Positions 57,830-64,000 of a DNA stretch of 64,000 nt are shown here, piece after piece. The translations under genes and the position numbers were made by a program. Position 1 is the stretch's first letter. Each line of letters begins with the position of its first letter. The notes beneath the pieces were generated by a model. That model searched no databases, was not told the origin of the DNA, and saw nothing but the letters and a program-made list of their open reading frames with translations. The stretch comes from Petunia secreta. Lineage: Eukaryota; Streptophyta; Magnoliopsida; Solanales; Solanaceae. Where the stretch lies: NCBI GenBank assembly GCA_029990175.1, contig JARKIP010000503.1:1-64000 (forward strand). Reading direction: 5' to 3'.

Positions 57830-58402
57830 TAATTCCAAAAAGAAAATATTTTAGAATATATTACAAATATTTCTAAAAGAAGTTAGGAAGCTAGAATAAA
57901 TCATTGCGTACCATAGTATGGAGAACGCCAAAACAATATACCTCTTCAAGTGAAAGTATCGTCTACAAGGTTAGCTTCCAGAACAAACACTATCTCGACA
58001 GATTACAAATTAATTACATCAAAATTTTATGCAAAGAAATTGTTACATTTTTTGTGGATTATGTTTTACACTCATCAGAGATCATTACTATAACTCGTGA
58101 CTATTGTAACTTGAGATCTTCACGGAATGATGACACATTAATTTTAATACTTGATGGACATATCCTACAGAGAATTGATTATCTGATTCTTGTTCATAGT
58201 GCATTTGCCAGGAGCATTGCATAGTCATCAAAGTAGGTGTCTAAGTTCAAGGCCACGTCAAAATGAATATGCTTTTCCAACAACTTGGTCCAACAACTTT
58301 TTAAACAAAGTAGCAACTAGAAAAGAGCCAAGAATCCTCCCCCTTCTCTCTAACCCTTCCCCTTTTTTTTTAGCTCAATAAAGTAAAAATATTACTCTTC
58401 CT
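57830..58402. other. target flank and LINE leader
   Basis: The first few hundred bp are probably the continuation of the relic at 42103-45376, since the Athila insertion separates them. A pyrimidine-rich stretch near 58330-58375 precedes the first LINE start codon. I cannot fix the LINE 5' end. Confidence 0.4.
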
Positions 58403-59343
58403 ATGGCTTCCGACCAACACTACCCTACTCCACCATCATTGAATCCACCCCCAAAATCACCAGATTCCTCTATAAATGTTTCTAAAAGTAGCCAATCCAT
58501 CCTTGCATGCACAAATCATGGCTCCTCCTTGGATAAACCATCATACTCACAAAAGGTAACTACTCCTACTATTACGCAAGCTCCTACAGGCTATTTCGTG
58601 AATCAATCAACTAATATTATATCCATGCAATCTGACCCATTGGAGGAAGATGCATCAATGGATACTATCTCTTTATCCCAAGAAGAGAAGCAAAGAATAT
58701 ACTCTCCATGGATCAATTCCATAATCCTTAAATTACAAGGGAAAAGACTACATCATCAATACATCTATGAAAAATTAAGGAGGTCATGGAACTTGGAGGA
58801 GGAATTTGCACTGATTGATTTAGGAGACGACTATTACATTGCAAAATTATCTAGACACGAGAGCTTACATAAAATCCTAACTGAAGGACTATGGTTCATC
58901 AATAGTTTTTTCCTATCTATAAGATGTTGGGAGCCAAACTTGTGACTTTAGAAATTAATATCTTTATTACTGCCATTTGGGTACGTCTACCAAGTTTGCC
59001 TACAGAATTCTTTGATGAAATTATTCTGAGAAAAATTGGCACTATACTTAGCAAGTTATTAAAAGTGGATTTCAAGACTTCCACTGCTATTAGAGCAAGA
59101 TATGCTCGATTATGTGTGGAGGTTCCTTTAGATGTCCCAGTCAAGAATCATATCTTCATTGAACAACATAAACAAATGGTGATTTATGAAGGAGAAAATA
59201 TTTTATGCAAATTTCGATTAAGCCATCTAAGTGATAGTTTTCCCTATAAATCTCCTTCGAGTAACCATGATCCTATTCCTACTCCTCTTAACTCTAACAC
59301 ACCAAGCCCTAAACTAAAAGCCAAGATGGGAGAGGGTAAATGA
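58403..59343 (+). pseudogene. LINE ORF1 protein (DUF4283-type), frameshifted
   Basis: 58403-58945 opens with a Ser/Pro/Thr-rich stretch and then the DUF4283 fold (PWINSIILKLQGKRLHHQYIYE, ALIDLGDDYYIAKLS, EGLWFINSFFLSIRCWEP). 58924-59343 carries the rest in another frame (IWVRLPSLPTEFFDE, then VEVPLDVPVKNHIFI), so one frameshift lies near 58930. DUF4283 proteins are the RNA-binding first products of plant L1-type LINEs. Confidence 0.8.
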
Positions 59344-61044
59344 CAAACTGTCCAGTTCTCTAAGAAAAATGAGATTCAAACATTGAATGGAAATTATATT
59401 AATTTAGCTCCATCCACAAGCAAGGTCAGTCCATCGAAGACAGGTAAGTATCATCATCCTCCTCTTAAATTAAAGCCTACCTATAGAGTGGTAAATGATA
59501 ATAGTATTATGTCTCCTAAGAATTTAATTAGTAAGACAATTAATAAATTCAATATCCTTAATATGACTACTAATGATGATCTAGGTAACCAATTAAAAAA
59601 AGGAGATACATCATCAGTCGTTACACTCGAGGATTCAAACCAAATTCATAAAGTTTGCATGCAAAATCGTTTGACTAAAAATTCTGAAAATGAAATGTTT
59701 GCTAGTGATGACATGTCTAATTACGTAAAAAATTACATGACAAAAAAAGACCCCACGTCCACTTGTCCAATGGATAGCCAAAATATGTTGCAAAATGACA
59801 TGCACATTGACCCCGTGGCATGCACTAAACCTGACATGTCTACACAAATAAACACTGCCACTACATTATCCTCTTCAACTATTTTTTCTACTAAACTAAC
59901 CACGAATTCCAAGTTTGGAGATTGTGCTATGTCAGAAACATCCACTGATTTGCCTACACCGTCTAAACTAACCAATCAAAAAACAAATATTGATCTTGCA
60001 TATATTTCTAACCCCCTTCCACAATCTTTTTCTCCTAAACACACGCAACCCTACATGCAAAATATGACAATTGTTTCTTTTATTAACACTACTCCTATTA
60101 CTACCTCAAGTAGTTATAAAAACCTAGATGGGCAAACTAAATCTTCAAGCCTCGAGGAAAAAATCAAGGAAACTAGTAAGGTTTGCTCAAGCAACACCAT
60201 CTGAAAAAGAAAATGAACAACATGAACCACCAAAACAATGCTCAAATGAATCAAGCAAACCCACAATTAAATCAACCTCTAATCTTTGCACTACCACAAG
60301 CTCCACTCCAAGTTCCTCAGTCGTGGGTGGAATCAACATTATGGGGTCATGCAATAGCACTTTCGATGGAGATCAATGGACAACAAGCTTTTGTGGTCAT
60401 ACAAAACCCACAATATCTTGCACAAATTGTGAGCGAGGGCATGCATCTCACGATGCAAAATTATATGAACAACATGTGGCCTCAATTTCTTCAGGAAATG
60501 CCTCTTCCAGACCAACCTCTAGTGGATCTCCCATTTTTCCCCCACGTGTGTTACCTCCACAAAATCCTATCCTCACACCATGGGACCTAAACTTGAATCA
60601 GCCCATGCATGCACTAATAGACAGGAATGGGATGTATCCAAACTTGAATCCAACAAATGTACACCCCAATCCTCCACCCCAAATGGAAATAGATGTCCCT
60701 CCTCCACCAGCTCCTCCACCATCACCAAGGAACAATCACAATCCACAAGAACAAGAGCAAAACGTGAGAAGGGAACAAGAAGTCGTGTTGAGGGGGAGGG
60801 AGAATCGCATGGAATTTGCAAACCTAAAGGAAATAATAATTCTCCTATTCAAAGAAAGACTAGACAGAAAAACAATCTTAACTTGTCACAAGAATCTATT
60901 CAAATGCTCCTTATATGTGAGAGCCCCATCAAACAAAGCAGTGGGGAAGTATGCAGTGGTTCTCAACCCTACCTTGAGAACTGATGAAGCTATAGTTGCT
61001 CATAATGTTAATGCAAACTCTAACATGATTGGACAAAATAATAT
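59344..61044 (+). other. LINE region between ORF1 and endonuclease
   Basis: Low-complexity, Ser/Thr/Asn/Pro-rich frames, partly open in two or three frames at once. 59383-60204 has no domain. At 60183-60590 one frame reads WGHAIALSMEINGQQAFVVI and another reads CTNCERGHASH, a partial zinc knuckle lacking its last Cys. Likely the ORF1 tail and inter-ORF spacer with frameshifts. Confidence 0.5.
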
Positions 61045-63337
61045 AATAGTTTGGAATGCTAGGGGTGCACATAGTCCAGAATTTCGTAGGAATTTTGGTG
61101 CTATTTTGGAAGTTTACAGCCTATTGTTGTAGCTCTATTAGAAACCAAGATGGATGATCACCATAACTTTAGAGTGAGGTATGATTTTACTGATTTTGCT
61201 GAAATCTCTGCTGAGGGTCGATCTGGTGGAATTGTTCTCCTATGGAAAAATGAAAATGTGAATGTCACTGACATTCATATTAATGGAAATGAGTTGCATG
61301 CCATGATTAAGGTACTTCACCCTACTTTTAATTTTACTTGGCTTTTCTATATTGTTTATGCTAGTACATGTTATATAAATAGAGAGTTATTATAGAAATA
61401 TCTAATGACTATTTATGATAATTATAAAGGGCTCTGGTTAGTTAGTGGAGACTTCAACCAAGCTTTAAATCAGGAGGATAAATGGGGAGGAAGATCTTTA
61501 AATTTAAGGAATGCTTCTCATTTTCGAGACTGTCTAAATTATTGTAAATTAGTAGACCTAGGATTTAATAGTCCAAAGTATACTTGGTCCAATCATAGGT
61601 ATAAAAAGGGTCTCATTTTAGAAAGATTAGATAGATGCTTAGCCAACTTTGAATGGGTCACCTTGTTTAAAGATGCTAGTGTTGTCCACTTACCTAAAAC
61701 CTACTCGGATCATAACCCTATGTTAATTAAACTTAATAGACAGCCTACTAGCAATTATGAGAAACCTTTTAGACTTGAGACCATGTGGCTATTTCACCCT
61801 ACATTTAGGAATTTAGTTTCGGATGCATGGCACAATAGACATTTAGATGAAGCCATTAAGTTTTTTCATAACAATGCTATTATTTGGAATAAGGAAACTT
61901 TTGATAATATTTTTAAAAAGAAAACTACAATTCTTGCCAGACTTAATGGGATTCAAATGTCTCCTAAGTATAGTACTAGTTTTTTTCTCCAGACTTTAGA
62001 AAAAGACCTCATTACTAAATATAATACTATTTTAAAACAAGAGGATGAATTCTGGAAATTAAAGTCTCGAATCGAGTGGCTAAACTTTGGAGATGCTAAT
62101 ACAAAATTCTACCATGTTACTACCTTAAATCGAAGGAGGAAAAATCGTATCACTCATTTTCAAGATGATTGTGGAAATTTAATTTTTGAAACTAAGGAAG
62201 TTTTTTATCATATTACATCTTACTTTGAATGCTTATACAAATCAAATCACTTTTTCAGTAAGATTAAACCTCTAGAAGATAATGTTGGATGGTTTAATAG
62301 AGTAGACCTTAGTATTTTGGACAGGCCCCTAAGTAATTGTGAAATTACTAATGCTTTATTCTCCTTTAAACCTCACAAATCGCATGGACCTAATGGTCTG
62401 CATCTCATTTTTTTTTTCAAAAATATTGGGGGATTGTTGGTAACTCAGTGACAAATGTTTGTCATCATATTTTTCAAACTGGTGAGATGCCTAAAAATCT
62501 AAATTCCACCTATATTTACCTAATTCCTAAAATAAAAAATGCTGTAAACTTGAAAAATTTTAGACCAATTGGGCTATGTAATATTGTTTACAAAATTGTG
62601 ACTAAAATTATAGCCAATAAGATTAAACCTCACTTTTATAAATTGATTAATCCTTGTCAAGCCAGTTTTATCAAGAATAGATGAGCATCGGATAATGCTA
62701 TTATTATTCAAGAATTTATGAATAAATTTAGTAAATTGAAGGGGCATAAAAGTGAAATGATCATTAAGGTAGATTTGGAAAAAGCCTTTGATAAAATTGA
62801 GTGGTCTTTTATTTGTACAATGTTAGTTTTTTTTAAGTTTCCTCCAAGGATCTCTAAATTAATCCTCTCCTGTATTACTACTTCCTCAATTTGTGTTTTG
62901 GTAAATGGCCTTAAAACAAAATTCTTTCTTCCATCTAGGGGTATAAGGCAAGGTGACCCTATGTCCCCTTATACCTTTATTTTATGTATAGAACTACTCT
63001 CTACTATTTACATTAATCAATAAGTAGATATGAATTTATGGGACCCTATAAAATTATCTCCTGGAGGACCAGAAATTTCTCACCTATTTTTTGCTGATGA
63101 TCTCACCTCTTTTGCTAAAGCCAATGAAAAATCTGCTCATAGTATTAAGGCTGCTTTGGACCTTTTTTGTGAAATGTCAGGGGAAAGCATTAGTAAAGAT
63201 AAATCAAAAAAAAATTTCTTAAAAAATGCTGATCTATCTTTATCTAACCATCTAGGCAATATCCTCTCTCTTAATAAGAGTAACAACTTTGGAAAATATC
63301 TAGGATTTCCTATTCTAGGGCATAAGCCTAGACATAG
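61045..63337 (+). pseudogene. LINE ORF2: endonuclease and reverse transcriptase, broken
   Basis: L1-type apurinic-like endonuclease: VWNARGA at the start, ETKM, SGDFNQ and YSDHNPM. A frameshift lies near 61119 and a TAG at 61393-61395. RT begins near 62350 (SHGPNGLHL), with a frameshift in a T-run near 62410, then FRPIGLCNIVYKI, a TGA at 62682-62684, KVDLEKAFDKIEW, RGIRQGDPMSP, a TAA near 63021 and FFADD. The frame ends at GHKPRHSD where unrelated LTR sequence begins, so the 3' part of RT, the tail and the poly(A) end are missing. The copy is inactive. Confidence 0.85.
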
Positions 63338-64000
63338 TGATAAGACCCAAATAGGCGGAAGCGATAGTCTAAGGTGCGGAAGCAATAATCATAAGATAAC
63401 AAGAAATAGGGAAGGGGAAGAACAGAAAATAGAAGAAAAGAATGAATCAACTAAACACATAGATTGATTCAAAAGGGAGAAGAGACTTGAACCATTAAAC
63501 GGGATTCACACTAGCAGTGATCCACCATGGATTCAACGTAAGAGATACATGAAGTCAACGCTTCAACAAGAATGGCCAAGCCTATTCTATCTTCTCAATT
63601 CTATCTTCCAAACTAGCTAAATGAAATAAATGACTAAGTGTGGTATTTATAGGTTCACCACACTTCTAAATAAAATGTCTAAATAGCCCCTAAGTCTAGT
63701 CAAAACAATACATGTCACTTAGGGCTATAGTTGGAATTACACTCAAAATAAGTAGGAAACCCGGATGGGCCTTCAGCAAACTAGGCGCCCCGCCTGAATA
63801 GTAGGCGCCCAGAGTAGGCGCCCAGCCTGGAAAATGGGCGGTCCGCCTCTGCAGTTGGCGGCCAGAGATCCTGAGAGGTGTAGTCAACTAGGCGGTCCGC
63901 CTAGTCCAATGGGCGGTCCGCCTCCTTCCTGGGAGACTTGGAAACGGCTCAAAATGGACTCTAAGTGTTCCTCCTTGGTCCGTAGCCGATCCTCCCTCAT
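63338..64000 (-). mobile_element. LTR of a relative of the non-autonomous element, cut by window edge
   Basis: From a TG at 63338 the sequence parallels the LTR at 17580 in order: gcggaagc, ataagataacaagaaat, gggagaagagacttgaac, then cttcaacaagaatggc. A minus-strand TATAAATA lies at 63644-63651. A GC-rich cluster with ggcgccc and ggcggtccgcc repeats sits at 63780-63930. It truncates the LINE. The remaining element lies beyond the window. Confidence 0.6.

Overview
This is nuclear DNA from a flowering plant. The repeat families are those of a eudicot, and a solanaceous genome such as Nicotiana would fit, but that is inference and no marker in the window settles it. Nearly everything is transposable element. 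I find one ordinary host gene, a two-exon early nodulin-like (phytocyanin-fold) gene at 37114-38242 on the plus strand.

Layout: 1-510 is a minisatellite and 511-2154 has no gene. From 2155 to about 17030 a degenerate ~120-bp tandem array is split by a minus-strand LTR fragment (2548-3451 and 14381-15585). That fragment is itself split by a young, nearly intact plus-strand Tekay/Del-type chromovirus (3452-14375, target duplication CATAA). A non-autonomous LTR element lies on the minus strand at 17580-23493 (duplication GAAAT), and a Mutator-type MITE with foldback repeats at 25018-25649. A Tat-lineage Ty3/gypsy element occupies 25756-36384 on plus (duplication AATTT). Its pol is broken, and it carries a separate antisense, intron-containing gene between pol and the 3' LTR. 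After the host gene come a probable minus-strand copia LTR (40844-42102) and its decayed interior. That interior is interrupted by a 12.4-kb minus-strand Athila element (45377-57824, duplication ATTCA). A broken L1-type LINE (58403 to about 63337) is cut off by another LTR that runs past the window edge.

By-eye comparison of paired LTRs gives a relative age order: Tekay about 1.3% divergence (youngest), Athila about 2.4%, Tat about 3.2%, non-autonomous element roughly 5% or more. Each of the four paired elements has a perfect 5-bp target duplication.

The coding parts work as retroelements do: Gag packages the RNA, protease cuts the polyprotein, reverse transcriptase and RNase H make cDNA from a tRNA primer, and integrase inserts it. 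Only the Tekay and Athila copies keep full-length pol frames, and each has an in-frame TAG inside or just after gag. The Tat, non-autonomous and LINE copies could move only with enzymes supplied by relatives. The least ordinary item is the spliced antisense gene in the Tat element (32543-35456), which has its own TATA box.
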